A DNA stretch of 55,881 nucleotides, taken from assembly GCF_036408855.1 (NCBI RefSeq), contig NZ_JAZGJQ010000014.1:1-55881 (forward strand), read 5' to 3'. The position numbers and the translations under genes are program-made. The notes beneath the pieces were generated by a model. It was given only the letters and a program-made list of their open reading frames with translations. It ran no database searches and was not told the DNA's origin. Origin of the DNA: Olsenella_K absiana (GTDB taxonomy: Bacteria; Actinomycetota; Coriobacteriia; Coriobacteriales; Atopobiaceae). This document shows positions 26,684 to 36,473 of this stretch, in pieces (positions within the stretch are counted from its first letter, which is position 1; each line of letters opens with the position of its first letter).

Positions 26684-29185
26684 CTACCTGCCGCGGGGCG
26701 GCCACTCGCTCGCGTCCACGACGGGCTCGGCCGGCGAGGTCCACTCCGAGAGCTGCGCGTTGGGGCGCGCGTCCAGGGGGAGGCCCGTCTCGGGCCGCTC
26801 CACGAAGTCGGCGTCCGCCCTCAGGCTCCTGAGCGCGCACACGGCGATCATGGCGCCGTTGTCGCCGCACACGGCCATCGGCGGCACGCTCACGCGCACG
26901 CCCCTGCGGGAGAACTTGCGGACGTAGGCCTCGCGCAGCTGCGGGTTGGCGGCGACGCCGCCGCCCACGCAGAAGTCGCCCACGCCGGTCTCCTCGACGG
27001 CGGCGAGGGCCTTGGCCACCTGCACGTCGATGACGGCGGCCTCGAAGGACGCCGCGAGATCCGGCAGGTCGATCGGCCTGCCCGCGCGCATCTCGCCCTC
27101 GATGTAGGTGATGACGGCGGTCTTGAGGCCGGAGAGCGAGAAGCGGTAGTCGCCGGAGTGCATCATGGCGCGCGGGAAGTGGATGGCCTTCCTGTTGCCG
27201 CGCGCCGCCAAGCGCGAGATGACCGGGCCGCCGGGATAGCCCAGGCCGAGGGCCTTGGCGACCTTGTCAAAGGCCTCGCCGACGGCGTCGTCGATGGTGG
27301 CGCCAAGGATCTGGTAGTCGCCCCAGGCACGCACGTGCACGAGCATGGTGTTGCCGCCCGAGACGAGGCTCGCCACGAAGGGCGGGCGCAGGTCGGGGGC
27401 AGCGAAGAGGTTGGCGAGCATGTGGCCCTCGAGGTGGTTGACGGGCACGAGCGGCAGGTCCGCGGCGGCGCTGAGCCCCTTGGCGAAGGCGACGCCCACC
27501 ACGAGGGCGCCCACGAGGCCCGGGCCCGCGGTCACGCCCACGGCGTCGAGGTCGTCCGCGGTCAGGGTGTCGCAGCCGAAGTGGCGCCCCGCCTGCGCCA
27601 TGGTCTCCTCGAAGACGCCGACGATGGCCTCCACGTGCTTGCGCGACGCGATCTCGGGCACGACGCCGCCGAAGCGGGCGTGGAAGTCGATCGAGGTGGC
27701 GACCACGTTCGCGCAGATGCGGCCGTGCCCGTCGATGAGCGCCATGGCCGTCTCGTCGCAGGAGGACTCGACCGAGAGGACCAGAGGGCGCGCCTCCTCG
27801 AGCGCGCGCGTGACGTCCGCACCGCGCTCGCCGGCCACGATCGGCCACGGGCGGATGGAGGCCCTGGGCTCGGGACGCTCCCCCACGAGCTCGGCGTCGG
27901 CCGCGAGTGGGAGGCTCGCACGCATGATGAGGGCGGCGACGCCGGGGGCGTAGTAGTCGGGGCGGCGGCCCACCTCCTCGAAGCCGAGGCGCGCGTAGGC
28001 GGCGCGCGCCGGCCGGTTGCCCTCGTCCACCTCGAGGGAGACGCTCGACGCGTTGAGCATCTGGCCGTCGTAGGCGACGCGGGCGACGAGGCGCGAGGCT
28101 ATCCCCTGCCTGCGGCGGGCGGGGTCCACGGCGACGTCGGCCACCTCGAAGTCCGCGCCCGCGAGCATGCCGCCGGCGAACCCGACGATGCTGCCCTGGT
28201 CGTGGGCGACCCACCAGCTGCGGGCCGGCTGCGAGAGCTCCTCGTAGAACATCTGGCGCGTCCAGGGCGTGTGCGACGAGCCCTCGAAGGCGCGCCGCTC
28301 GAGGTCGGCCACCTGGTCGAGGTCGTTGACGGACATCGGCCTGAGCTGCAGGTGGGCGCCGGCCAGGGTGTCGTCGACGCCGGTGTAGGCGACGCTCGCC
28401 GGTTCCTTGAGCCCGAGCCTCAGGCGCTCCGTCTCCTCGGCGTCGGAGAGCCGCGTGTAGATGGGCAGCACCAGCGCCGGGTCGCCGTCGCCTGCGGCCG
28501 GCCGCCAGTCGGGGGCCGCCACCGAGCGCGCGAGGGCGGTGCCCGTCGGGAGCCAGAGGCCCTCGTCGAGGATCCGGCGGAGGCCCGCCATCTCGAAGCG
28601 GTCGCGGTACTTGACGAGGCCGTTGCCCGTGAGCTGGAGCTCGCCGGCGTCGGAGCCGGAGGCGAGAAGCTCGACGCACTCGTCGGCCTTCATGACCGTC
28701 TCGGCCTCGAAGGTCCTGTGGGCACCCTCGTCGTCCACGCGGTAGACGCCCGGGTAGACCTCGCCGCGCATGGCGTCGTCCACGACGCCGACGAGCCCGC
28801 GCACGCCCGCCTCCCACGCCCGCCAGGCGACGGCGTCGAGCGTCGAGCCGCCGTGCAGGGGCCTTCCGAGCGCGCAGGCGACGCCCTTGGCGCAGGCCAC
28901 GCCGATCCTCACGCCGGTGAAGGAGCCAGGACCCCTGCCCACCACGACGGCGTCGAGGTCGGCCATCGAGAGGCCCGCCTCGGCGAGCGCCGCGAGGGCG
29001 CTGTCGGCGAGCTGCTCGTTGGCGTGACGGCGGCAGGGGTGGTCGCGCGACGCGAGCTCCTCCACGCCGTCGTCGCCGATGCGGACGACCGAGCAGGCGA
29101 GCTGGTCGGTGGAGGTGTCGATGGAGAGAACGGTCCCGCGGACGCGGCGGGCGCCCTCCGAGGGGGCCTGGCTTTCTGAGTGCAT
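26684..29185 (-). CDS. TsaB-RimI-TsaD triple fusion
   Basis: An 833-residue protein joining three activities. Residues 1-235 are TsaB (VLSIDTSTDQLACSV, GRGPGSFTGVRIG), the partner needed for t6A37 tRNA modification. Residues about 275-425 are RimI, an N-acetyltransferase of ribosomal protein S18 (LRPMSVNDLDQVADLE, VDPARRRQGIASRLV). Residues about 455-800 are TsaD, the metal-dependent threonylcarbamoyl transferase (LSVESSCDETAMALI, VNHLEGHMLANLF, CGDNGAMIA). The ATG follows GAGGTGAGA. TsaE lies just upstream; only TsaC/Sua5 is missing from the pathway here. Separate genes are the rule elsewhere, and partial fusions occur in actinobacteria. Confidence 0.95.
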   Translation of the reverse strand: MHSESQAPSEGARRVRGTVLSIDTSTDQLACSVVRIGDDGVEELASRDHPCRRHANEQLADSALAALAEAGLSMADLDAVVVGRGPGSFTGVRIGVACAKGVACALGRPLHGGSTLDAVAWRAWEAGVRGLVGVVDDAMRGEVYPGVYRVDDEGAHRTFEAETVMKADECVELLASGSDAGELQLTGNGLVKYRDRFEMAGLRRILDEGLWLPTGTALARSVAAPDWRPAAGDGDPALVLPIYTRLSDAEETERLRLGLKEPASVAYTGVDDTLAGAHLQLRPMSVNDLDQVADLERRAFEGSSHTPWTRQMFYEELSQPARSWWVAHDQGSIVGFAGGMLAGADFEVADVAVDPARRRQGIASRLVARVAYDGQMLNASSVSLEVDEGNRPARAAYARLGFEEVGRRPDYYAPGVAALIMRASLPLAADAELVGERPEPRASIRPWPIVAGERGADVTRALEEARPLVLSVESSCDETAMALIDGHGRICANVVATSIDFHARFGGVVPEIASRKHVEAIVGVFEETMAQAGRHFGCDTLTADDLDAVGVTAGPGLVGALVVGVAFAKGLSAAADLPLVPVNHLEGHMLANLFAAPDLRPPFVASLVSGGNTMLVHVRAWGDYQILGATIDDAVGEAFDKVAKALGLGYPGGPVISRLAARGNRKAIHFPRAMMHSGDYRFSLSGLKTAVITYIEGEMRAGRPIDLPDLAASFEAAVIDVQVAKALAAVEETGVGDFCVGGGVAANPQLREAYVRKFSRRGVRVSVPPMAVCGDNGAMIAVCALRSLRADADFVERPETGLPLDARPNAQLSEWTSPAEPVVDASEWPPRGR

Positions 29186-29331
29186 GGATTCTCACCTCGT
29201 GCGGGCGCGCGCCCGCGACTCGTGGTCACAAGGTACGGGCGTCGGGCGCCGAAGGCCCCCGCCCCGTCCCCATCCTATCGCTTGGCGCGACCGCCGGAGG
29301 GCACTCCTGGCGGCGCCCGTCGGTCCGGCGC

Positions 29332-29877
29332 CTACGCGCACGCCGCGGCGTCGACGGCCGCGTCCAGGGCAGAGACGATCTCCTCGCCCCTCGCGTCATG
29401 GGGGACGAGACGGACCTCGCGCGGCGGCTCGACGCCGGCCGGCGCCTCGTCGTCGAGGCGCGTGAGGAAGACGTCGAGCCGCTCGGGGCCGATCTGGTCC
29501 GCGAACTGCTCGCCCCACTCGATCACGCAGGCGCCCTCCTGGCCGAGCACGTCGAAGAGGCCTGTGTCCTCGAGCTCGGAGGGGTCCTGCAGCCGGTAGA
29601 GGTCGAAGTGGTAGAGCGGGACGCGCCCGTCGTCGTAGACCATCTCGATCGTGAAGGTGGGGCTCGTCACGTCGCCCCCGACGCCCAGGCCGCAGGCGAT
29701 GCCCTTGGTGAGCTGCGTCTTCCCGGCGCCGAGGTCGCCCGTCAGCACGAGCACGTCGCCGTCGGCGAGAAGCGTCCCCAGGAGCCGCCCGAGCTCGATG
29801 GTCCCCTCCGTCGACGCGGAGACGAAGGTCCCCGCGCCCATGCGCCCGAGCCGGGCGCCTCCCCGTCCTTCTCCCAT
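29332..29877 (-). CDS. tsaE: tRNA t6A biosynthesis ATPase TsaE
   Basis: A 181-residue P-loop ATPase that resets the TsaB-TsaD complex during t6A synthesis. Seen: Walker A LTGDLGAGKTQLTKGIA, the conserved DVTSPTFTIEMVYD, and LYHFDLYRL. ATG 29877 follows GGGGAG; an in-frame ATG at 29841 is possible. It lies 146 bp ahead of the fusion gene, in the same direction. Confidence 0.95.
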   Translation of the reverse strand: MGEGRGGARLGRMGAGTFVSASTEGTIELGRLLGTLLADGDVLVLTGDLGAGKTQLTKGIACGLGVGGDVTSPTFTIEMVYDDGRVPLYHFDLYRLQDPSELEDTGLFDVLGQEGACVIEWGEQFADQIGPERLDVFLTRLDDEAPAGVEPPREVRLVPHDARGEEIVSALDAAVDAAACA

Positions 29878-29958
29878 GTCTCCCCTCTCGTCGTCCGTAC
29901 GTGCGGCAAGCGCGCGGCGCCCCGGCCAGGGGCCCAGCCCGCCCTCCGGCCGGGCGGG

Positions 29959-30576
29959 CTATCGCTTGTTCGCCGAGGCGGGGTGCTCCTCGAGCCAGCG
30001 CCCCAGCATGCGGAAGTCGTCGTCGAGGTAGCTCTGCCACTCGCGGTGGTAGAGGGCCGCCGCAGGGTGGAAGGTGGGCATGACGACGAAGTGGCCCGTC
30101 TGGTGCATCCTGCCCCTCAGGCCCGTGATGCCCGCCTCCGTCCGGAGGACGAAGTGCGTGGCGAAGTTGCCCAGGCACACGATCACGTCCGGCCAGATCG
30201 AGCGGATCTGCTCGCGCAGGAAGGGCGAGCAGGCCTCGATCTCCTCCGGGCGGGGGTTCCGGTTCGAGGGCGGTCGGCACTTGACGACGTTGGCGATGTA
30301 GACGTCCTCGCGCCTGAGGCCGGCCAGGGCGAGAAGGTCGTCGAGGTTGTGGCCTGCCGCGCCCACGAACGGCTCGCCCTTGAGGTCCTCGTTCTTGCCG
30401 GGCCCCTCGCCGACGAACATCACGCGCGCGTTGGGGTTGCCGACCCCGAAGACGATGTTGTGGCGCGTCTCGCAGAGGGGGCAGAGGCGGCAGTCCCCCA
30501 GGACGGCGCGGACCTCCTCGAGCGTCACCTCCTGGGGCCGCTGGTGGTCGTGGCCCGGGATGTGCATCACGGACAT
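29959..30576 (-). CDS. Type 4 uracil-DNA glycosylase (4Fe-4S)
   Basis: A 205-residue family 4 glycosylase that removes uracil from DNA. The active-site motif is GEGPGKNEDLKGEPFVG, and the C-terminal TFHPAAALY is the second motif. Cluster ligands are likely among CRLCPLC near residue 29 and the two Cys in EACSPFLREQI and DVIVCLG. ATG 30576 is chosen for its strong GAGGAGGG site; an upstream ATG at 30627 overlaps the alr stop and has no such site. Confidence 0.93.
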   Translation of the reverse strand: MSVMHIPGHDHQRPQEVTLEEVRAVLGDCRLCPLCETRHNIVFGVGNPNARVMFVGEGPGKNEDLKGEPFVGAAGHNLDDLLALAGLRREDVYIANVVKCRPPSNRNPRPEEIEACSPFLREQIRSIWPDVIVCLGNFATHFVLRTEAGITGLRGRMHQTGHFVVMPTFHPAAALYHREWQSYLDDDFRMLGRWLEEHPASANKR

Positions 30577-30619
30577 GGCACCCTCCTCATCCACCAGGTA
30601 CGAGCGCCGGGCGCGGCGC

Positions 30620-31771
30620 CTAGGCATAGACCCTCTGCAGCCTGAGGCCGAAGTCGCAGGTCACCTCGTAGTTGATCGTATCGCGGAGCTCCGCCATGTC
30701 ATCCATGGTGATGCGCTCGCCGCCGTCCTCGCCCACGATGGTGACGACGTCTCCGTACTCGACGGGACGCGAGGGCCTGAACGCGCGCGTGGGATTGACC
30801 TCGACCGCGAACATGAACTGGTCCATGCAGATCCTGCCGACCTGCCGGCACCTCTCGCCCCGCACGAGCACCTCCATGCGGTTGGAGAGCGTGCGGGAGA
30901 GCCCGTCGGCGTAGCCGACCGGCACCGTAGCGACCTGGGTGTGCGGCCTCGGCACGCGGTAGGTGAGGCCGTAGCCCACGCCGGTCCCGACCTCCGGCTC
31001 CACGACGCGGGTGACCCGCGCGCGGACGCTCATCGCCGGCGTGAGGTCAACCTTGGGGCGCGTCGAGTCGGCCGGCTGCAGGCCGTAGAGGCCGATGCCG
31101 GCGCGGCACATGTCGTAGTGGACCTCGGGGTGCAGGATCGTGCCCGGGGTGTTGTCGCAGTGGACGAGGCCGCACTCCATGCCCGCCTCGCGCACGCTCC
31201 GGACCGCCTCCGCAAAGCGCTTCTTCTGCATCTCGAAGTCCCAGTCGCCCGGGACGTCCGCCGTCGCGAAGTGCGTGAACGTGCCCGCGCACTCGAGGCC
31301 GCGGTGGAAGTCGATCTCGTGGCGGAAGAGCGCGGCCTCGCTCCACCTGACGCCGATGCGGGTCATGCCCGTGTCGACGGCGAGGTGGTAGCGGGCCACC
31401 CGGCCCATCGAGGCGGCGCACTCGCCGAGGGCGAGGGCGAACTCGGCGGTGTAGACCGCGGGCATGATGTCGTTGCGGACGAGCGTACGCACCGAGTCGA
31501 CCGGCGGCTCGCTCAGCAGCAGGATGGGCTGCTCCACGCCCGCCCGCCGCAGCTCCACGCCCTCGTCGACCGTCGAGACGGCGAACTGGTCGGCGCCGCC
31601 GGCCAGCATCGCGCGAGCGCACTCCACGGCGCCGTGCCCGTAGGCGTCGGCCTTCACGACGCACATGAGCTGGGCGTCGGGCTCGCACATGGCCTTGAAG
31701 AGGCGGGTGTTGCGCCTCACTGCGCCGAGGTCTACCTCCACCCACGCCCAACGGTTCTTCGGGTACTCCAT
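30620..31771 (-). CDS. alr: Alanine racemase
   Basis: A PLP enzyme making D-alanine for peptidoglycan. It has 383 residues. The PLP Lys lies in VVKADAYGHG (about residue 41) and the other-face motif in VPVGYADGLSR. DMCRAGIGLYG is also typical. It lies 44 bp after the nnr gene and follows GGGAGGGTAGG. Grouping with glmM links it to cell-wall precursor supply. Confidence 0.96.
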   Translation of the reverse strand: MEYPKNRWAWVEVDLGAVRRNTRLFKAMCEPDAQLMCVVKADAYGHGAVECARAMLAGGADQFAVSTVDEGVELRRAGVEQPILLLSEPPVDSVRTLVRNDIMPAVYTAEFALALGECAASMGRVARYHLAVDTGMTRIGVRWSEAALFRHEIDFHRGLECAGTFTHFATADVPGDWDFEMQKKRFAEAVRSVREAGMECGLVHCDNTPGTILHPEVHYDMCRAGIGLYGLQPADSTRPKVDLTPAMSVRARVTRVVEPEVGTGVGYGLTYRVPRPHTQVATVPVGYADGLSRTLSNRMEVLVRGERCRQVGRICMDQFMFAVEVNPTRAFRPSRPVEYGDVVTIVGEDGGERITMDDMAELRDTINYEVTCDFGLRLQRVYA

Positions 31772-31815
31772 GTCCTACCCTCCCGGCCGGCCTCCCGGCC
31801 AACGCTCCTTTGGAC

Positions 31816-33444
31816 CTAGCCCTGCTGCTCCTCGACGGGGAAGGAGGCCCGCTCCTCCACGGCGTCCGTCGCGAGCCCGAGCTCCTCGATGACGTCGCCC
31901 GCCATCACGCCGCGAGACCCGTAGCGCTTGGAGGCGAGCCGTGCCGCCTCGCCGTGGACCTCGCAGGCCATCGCGCACACGAGCGGCAGCGCCTCCTCGC
32001 CCTCCTCGCCCGCGCCGCGCCGCCTCGCGAGCGAGGCGCCCATGACGCCGGAGAGCACGTCGCCCGAGCCGGCCGTCGCGAGCGAGGCGGGGCCGGGCTT
32101 GGGCAGCAGGGCCACCTCGACGCCCACGCACGCGGTCGCCGTGCCCTTAGAGACGACGCAGATCTCGCTGCCGCCCTCGGCCCAGACCACGCGGCGCGCC
32201 GCGTCCATGGCAGCCGTCAGGGAGTCGGGCGGGTTGTCCGGCTGGCCGACGAGCCTGCCGAGCTCGCGGCGGTGCGGGGTGAGCACGACCGGCGCGTTGC
32301 GGCGCAGGAGCTCCGGGAAGCTGTCGAGGCGGCCGGAGGTCAGGCGCGAGAGGCAGTTCAGGGCGTCGGCGTCGAGCACGAGGGGCACGTCGCACTCCAG
32401 CAGCCCCGAGACGACCGACATGGTCGAGGGGTTCACACCCATGCCGCACCCGCACACGACCGCCGCGCTCCTCTCGGCCAGCCTGCGGAGCCCGTCCCGG
32501 GCGTCGGCCGCGAAGGTGCCGCTCTCCGGGTCTGTCGGCAGGCCCACGACGGGGATCTCGAGGAGGTGGGCCTGCACCTGGGCCGCGATCGCGTCGGGGA
32601 CGGCGAGCGTCACGTAGCCGGCGCCGGCGCGCGCCGCCGCGCGGGCCGCCATGACGGGCGCGCCCACGTAGCGCTCGGAGCCGCCGACCACGAGGACGGA
32701 CCCGCGCGCGTACTTGTCGACCGCGGAGGAGGGTGGGACAAGGACGTCGAGGTAGTCGCCCGCCTCGACGCGCCACGCGACGGGGTCCGCCTCGACGAGC
32801 AGGCGCTCGGTCTGCTCGGCCAGAGGCGCCACGACGATGGCGCCCGCGAGGTCCCGACCGTCGTCGGAGAGCAGGCCCGGCTTGAGGCAGAGCATGGTCA
32901 CCGTGACGTCGGCCATGACGCCGCCGGCGGGGGCGTGGCCGGTCTGCGCGGACAGCCCGCTCGGCACGTCGACGGAGACCACGCGCGCCCCGGAGCGGTT
33001 GAGGCAGTCGATCCAGATGTCGAAGGGCGCCTTGGGCTCGCCGTGGAAGCCCGTGCCGAGCATGGCGTCGACCACGACGTCCGCCTCGTCGAGCAGGGCC
33101 TCGAGGCGCTCGCGCGGGGGCGCCACCTCGATGGGGACGCCCGCGGCCCGAGCGCTCGTCGCCACGACGTGGGCGAGGTTGCTCTCGATGTCGTCGGGGG
33201 AGACGGGCGAGACGACCGTGACGTCCTCGCCCTTGCCGCGCAGGGCCTCCGCCGCGACCCAGCCGTCACCACCGTTGTTGCCGAAGCCTGCGAGCACGAG
33301 GACCTGGTGCACGTCCTCCATCCGCTCGACCTCCTGGGCGCAGGCGTTGCCCGCGCGGCGCATGAGCTCCGCGAGGCTCACGCCCTCGCCCGTGAGGGCC
33401 TGCTCCACGGCCCTGACGTCCTCTACGTTGAGAACTGGCTGCAT
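31816..33444 (-). CDS. nnr: Bifunctional NAD(P)H-hydrate repair enzyme (epimerase/dehydratase)
   Basis: A 542-residue metabolite-repair protein. The N-terminal YjeF domain (GFGNNGGDGWVAAEAL) epimerises damaged NAD(P)H hydrates. The C-terminal ADP/ATP-dependent dehydratase (LVVGGSERYVGAPVMAARA, LTPHRRELGRLV, ATAGSGDVLSGVMGASLA) restores NAD(P)H. The ATG follows GAGGAG. It lies 5 bp after the acpS-like gene stop, so it is cotranscribed with it; this acpS-nnr-alr order is common in bacteria. Confidence 0.95.
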   Translation of the reverse strand: MQPVLNVEDVRAVEQALTGEGVSLAELMRRAGNACAQEVERMEDVHQVLVLAGFGNNGGDGWVAAEALRGKGEDVTVVSPVSPDDIESNLAHVVATSARAAGVPIEVAPPRERLEALLDEADVVVDAMLGTGFHGEPKAPFDIWIDCLNRSGARVVSVDVPSGLSAQTGHAPAGGVMADVTVTMLCLKPGLLSDDGRDLAGAIVVAPLAEQTERLLVEADPVAWRVEAGDYLDVLVPPSSAVDKYARGSVLVVGGSERYVGAPVMAARAAARAGAGYVTLAVPDAIAAQVQAHLLEIPVVGLPTDPESGTFAADARDGLRRLAERSAAVVCGCGMGVNPSTMSVVSGLLECDVPLVLDADALNCLSRLTSGRLDSFPELLRRNAPVVLTPHRRELGRLVGQPDNPPDSLTAAMDAARRVVWAEGGSEICVVSKGTATACVGVEVALLPKPGPASLATAGSGDVLSGVMGASLARRRGAGEEGEEALPLVCAMACEVHGEAARLASKRYGSRGVMAGDVIEELGLATDAVEERASFPVEEQQG

Positions 33445-33449
33445 TCAGA

Positions 33450-34007
33450 TCACTCCTCAGGGGAGGCCCCGCGCGCGTCGGGGGCGTCCTGCCCGGACGC
33501 GGCCCCAACAGCCCCCGCAAGACCGGTTTCCTGTATCCGCTCGAGCTCGTCTATGACGGAGCGCGCCCGCCTGAACGACCGCCTGAGCTCCTCGCCCGCG
33601 TCCGGCTCGCGCTTCTCCTCCGGGCGCACCTCCGCCGTCACCGCGACCGCGTTGGCCACGGCGACCTCGCGGGTGTAGGAGAGCGAGAGCGCGACCTCGC
33701 GTACGCCAGCGGCCTCGGCGGCCTCGAGGGCGCGTCCCGAGAGCGTCACGCGCACCTGGCCCCCCTCGTGGCCGACGCTCACGTCGTCGAGGCCGCAGGA
33801 GCCCCGCCCCGTGAGCCCGAGCGCGCGAGCCACCGCGCCGTGCGCCGCGAAGCAGGCGGCGTAGCGCTCCTCCGGGCGCGCGCCCCTCTCGCACCAGGCG
33901 CGCTCCTCGGCCGAGAAGCCCCGCTCCGCGAGCCGCGGACGTCGCGCCCGCGCCCGCCTCACGCGCGAGATCTCGAGCATGTCGACGCCGACGCCCGCCT
34001 GAGCCAC
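33450..34007 (-). CDS. acpS: AcpS-like phosphopantetheinyl transferase, divergent active site
   Basis: AcpS moves phosphopantetheine from CoA to acyl carrier protein. The 185-residue protein keeps the N-terminal GVDMLEI with Asp9, and ERGFSAEERAWCE. The hallmark A-A-K-E-A segment reads ACFAAHGAVARALG, so the metal-binding Glu is Gly57. The later S-x-S-H motif reads LSLSYTREVA. The last 60 residues are an added Ala/Arg/Glu-rich tail. Context (glmM-acpS-nnr) supports orthology. It may be weakly active or repurposed. The gaps are 9 bp to glmM and 5 bp to nnr. Confidence 0.75.
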   Translation of the reverse strand: MAQAGVGVDMLEISRVRRARARRPRLAERGFSAEERAWCERGARPEERYAACFAAHGAVARALGLTGRGSCGLDDVSVGHEGGQVRVTLSGRALEAAEAAGVREVALSLSYTREVAVANAVAVTAEVRPEEKREPDAGEELRRSFRRARSVIDELERIQETGLAGAVGAASGQDAPDARGASPEE

Positions 34008-34016
34008 GCCCGCCCC

Positions 34017-35354
34017 CTAGGCCTCGAACGGCTTGAGGGCGCGGACGATGACCTCGTCCGCCTGCCTGCACTGCTCGGCGGTCGGGGCCTCGGCGAGGAC
34101 CCTCACCAGGGGCTCGGTGCCGCTCGCGCGCACGAGCACTCGCCCGTCGCCGCCGAGGAGCTCCGCCGCCTCCTTCGTCGCCGCCTGGACCGCCTCGGAG
34201 GCCATGGCGGCGTCCTTGTCGCCCACGAGCACGTTGATGAGAACCTGCGGGTAGAGCACCACGGGGCGCGTGAGCTCGGAAAGGGGCTCGCGCTCGGCGC
34301 GGATCACCTCGCAGACGCGCAGGGCGGTCATGATGCCGTCACCGGTCTTCTCGATGTCGCCGAAGATGATGTGGCCGGACTGCTCGCCGCCGAGCGAGTA
34401 GCCCATCTCGCGCATGCGGGCGTAGACGTTCTTGTCGCCCACGGCGGTCGTCTCGTAGGAGAGGTGCGCCTCGTCGAGGGCGCGGAAGAGGCCGAAGTTG
34501 GACATGACCGTGGGGACGACCGTGCCCTTGGCCAGCCTGCCGTGCTTGTTGAGGTACTTGCCGCACACGTACAGGATCAGGTCGCCGTCCACCACGTGGC
34601 CGCGCTCGTCCACGGCGATGCAGCGGTCCGCGTCGCCGTCGAAGGCGAAGCCCACGTCGAGGGCGTTCTCGACCACGTGGCGCTGCAAGCGCTCGATGTG
34701 GGTGCTGCCGCAGTCGACGTTGATGTTGAAGCCGTTGGGTGCGTTGTTGATGACGCGCACGTCCGCGCCGAGGGCGTCGAAGACCGGCTTGGCGACCGAG
34801 GAGGCGGCGCCGTTCGCGCAGTCCAGGCCCACCTTGACGCCCTGGAGCGAGAAGTTGGCGCTGGCGATGAGGCTCGCGATGTAGCGATTGCGGCCCTGCA
34901 TGTAGTCGACGGTGCAGCCAATCTTGTCGCCCGTGGCGAGCGGCACGTCTACGAGGCCGTCGATGTAGTCCTCGATCTTCTGGAGGACGTCCTCCTCCAT
35001 CTTGTAGCCCTCGCGGTTGACGAGCTTGATGCCGTTGTCCGAGTAGGGGTTGTGCGAGGCCGTGACCATGATGCCGCAGTCGAAGCTGCCGTCCACGACC
35101 TCGTAGGAGAGGCCGGGCGTGGGAATCACGTGCAGCATGTAGGCGTCCGCGCCCGAGGCCACCAGGCCGGCGACGAGGGCGCTCTCGAACATGTAGCTGG
35201 AGCGCCGGGTGTCCTTGCCCAGGACGACGCGCGCCTTGCGACCACGATGGATGCCGTAGTACCAGCCGACGAACCGACCGATCCTGTAGGCGTGCTCCAC
35301 CGTAAGGCCCTCGTTTGCCCGACCCCTGAAGCCATCGGTGCCGAAGTATTTCAT
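34017..35354 (-). CDS. glmM: Phosphoglucosamine mutase
   Basis: Converts glucosamine-6-phosphate to glucosamine-1-phosphate for UDP-GlcNAc and the cell wall. It has 445 residues. It begins MKYFGTDGFRGRAN; the phospho-Ser is in MVTASHNPYSDNGIK, metal ligands are in FDGDADRC, and the sugar loop is SLGGEQSGHIIF. The phosphate-binding end is VRASGTEPLVRV. The start follows GGAGGAGA; the longer frame upstream overlaps non-coding sequence. It is the first gene of the operon to tsaB/D. Confidence 0.96.
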   Translation of the reverse strand: MKYFGTDGFRGRANEGLTVEHAYRIGRFVGWYYGIHRGRKARVVLGKDTRRSSYMFESALVAGLVASGADAYMLHVIPTPGLSYEVVDGSFDCGIMVTASHNPYSDNGIKLVNREGYKMEEDVLQKIEDYIDGLVDVPLATGDKIGCTVDYMQGRNRYIASLIASANFSLQGVKVGLDCANGAASSVAKPVFDALGADVRVINNAPNGFNINVDCGSTHIERLQRHVVENALDVGFAFDGDADRCIAVDERGHVVDGDLILYVCGKYLNKHGRLAKGTVVPTVMSNFGLFRALDEAHLSYETTAVGDKNVYARMREMGYSLGGEQSGHIIFGDIEKTGDGIMTALRVCEVIRAEREPLSELTRPVVLYPQVLINVLVGDKDAAMASEAVQAATKEAAELLGGDGRVLVRASGTEPLVRVLAEAPTAEQCRQADEVIVRALKPFEA

Positions 35355-35470
35355 CGCGTCTCCTCCCCGGGCGACCCGGATGCGTCTAGGCGTGGCCACG
35401 CGCCGCGCGGCCCGAGATGACATGGTACCAACCGTGGGGCGCATGGGCGCCCTCCCCGGACAGACGGCAT

Positions 35471-35503
35471 AAGAAAAGGGGACCCGCACGTGCGGGCCCC
35501 CTT
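35471..35503 (-). terminator. Rho-independent terminator of rplM-rpsI
   Basis: On the minus strand, gggggcccgcac and its complement gtgcgggtcccc form a strong hairpin followed by ttttctt. It lies 27 bp after the rpsI stop and upstream of the glmM operon. Confidence 0.9.
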
Positions 35504-35529
35504 GGAGCGGCGTAGCCTGTGACGCGGCC

Positions 35530-35925
<396 letters not shown>

Positions 35926-35928
35926 CGG

Positions 35929-36369
35929 TTAAGCCTCCAGATCGATCTTGACGGGGTTCTGAGCCATGTGCGGGTGCTCCGGGCCAGCGTAGACCTTGAG
36001 CTTCATGCCCTGCTGACGGCCGAGGGTCGTCTTGGGGAGCATGCCCTTGACGGCGTGCTCGATGACGCGCTCGGGGTGCTTGGCCATGGCCTCCTTGAAG
36101 GACTCGGTCTTGAGGCCGCCGAGCCAGCCGGAGTAGCGCCAGTAGGACTTGGTGTTGGCCTTGTTGCCCGTGAGCTTGACCTTGTCGGCGTTGATGACGA
36201 TCACGAAGTCGCCGGTGTCGGTGTTGGGCGTGTACTGGGGCTTGTCCTTGCCGCGAAGGATCATAGCGGCCTTGGTCGCAAGGCGGCCGAGGGTGGCGCC
36301 GTCAGCGTCGATGAGCACCCACTTGCGCTCGACCTCGCCGGGCTTGGCGAAATGAGTCGACTTGTTCAC
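35929..36369 (-). CDS. rplM: 50S ribosomal protein L13
   Basis: 146 residues, normal for L13. Motifs: WVLIDADGATLGRLATKAA, LRGKDKPQYTPNTDTGDFV, HPERVIEHAVKGMLPK. It starts with GTG after GGAGGAG. It is the first gene of a two-gene operon with rpsI. Confidence 0.98.
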   Translation of the reverse strand: MNKSTHFAKPGEVERKWVLIDADGATLGRLATKAAMILRGKDKPQYTPNTDTGDFVIVINADKVKLTGNKANTKSYWRYSGWLGGLKTESFKEAMAKHPERVIEHAVKGMLPKTTLGRQQGMKLKVYAGPEHPHMAQNPVKIDLEA

Positions 36370-36467
36370 TTGACTCCTCCTACGTACCTGCGGTCTCGAC
36401 GGCTCCTGGACGAGCTGTCGCGCTTTTAATGTCAGAGATTACGGGGCTCTGTTGCAAAAGCCTTTAG

Positions 36468-36473
36468 ATAATA
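36468..36473 (-). promoter_or_regulatory. Likely -10 element for rplM-rpsI
   Basis: The minus-strand hexamer tattat lies about 100 bp before the rplM start, in an AT-richer patch. A -35-like tggact is at roughly the right distance upstream. This fits the only sensible promoter position for the ribosomal-protein pair. Confidence 0.45.
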
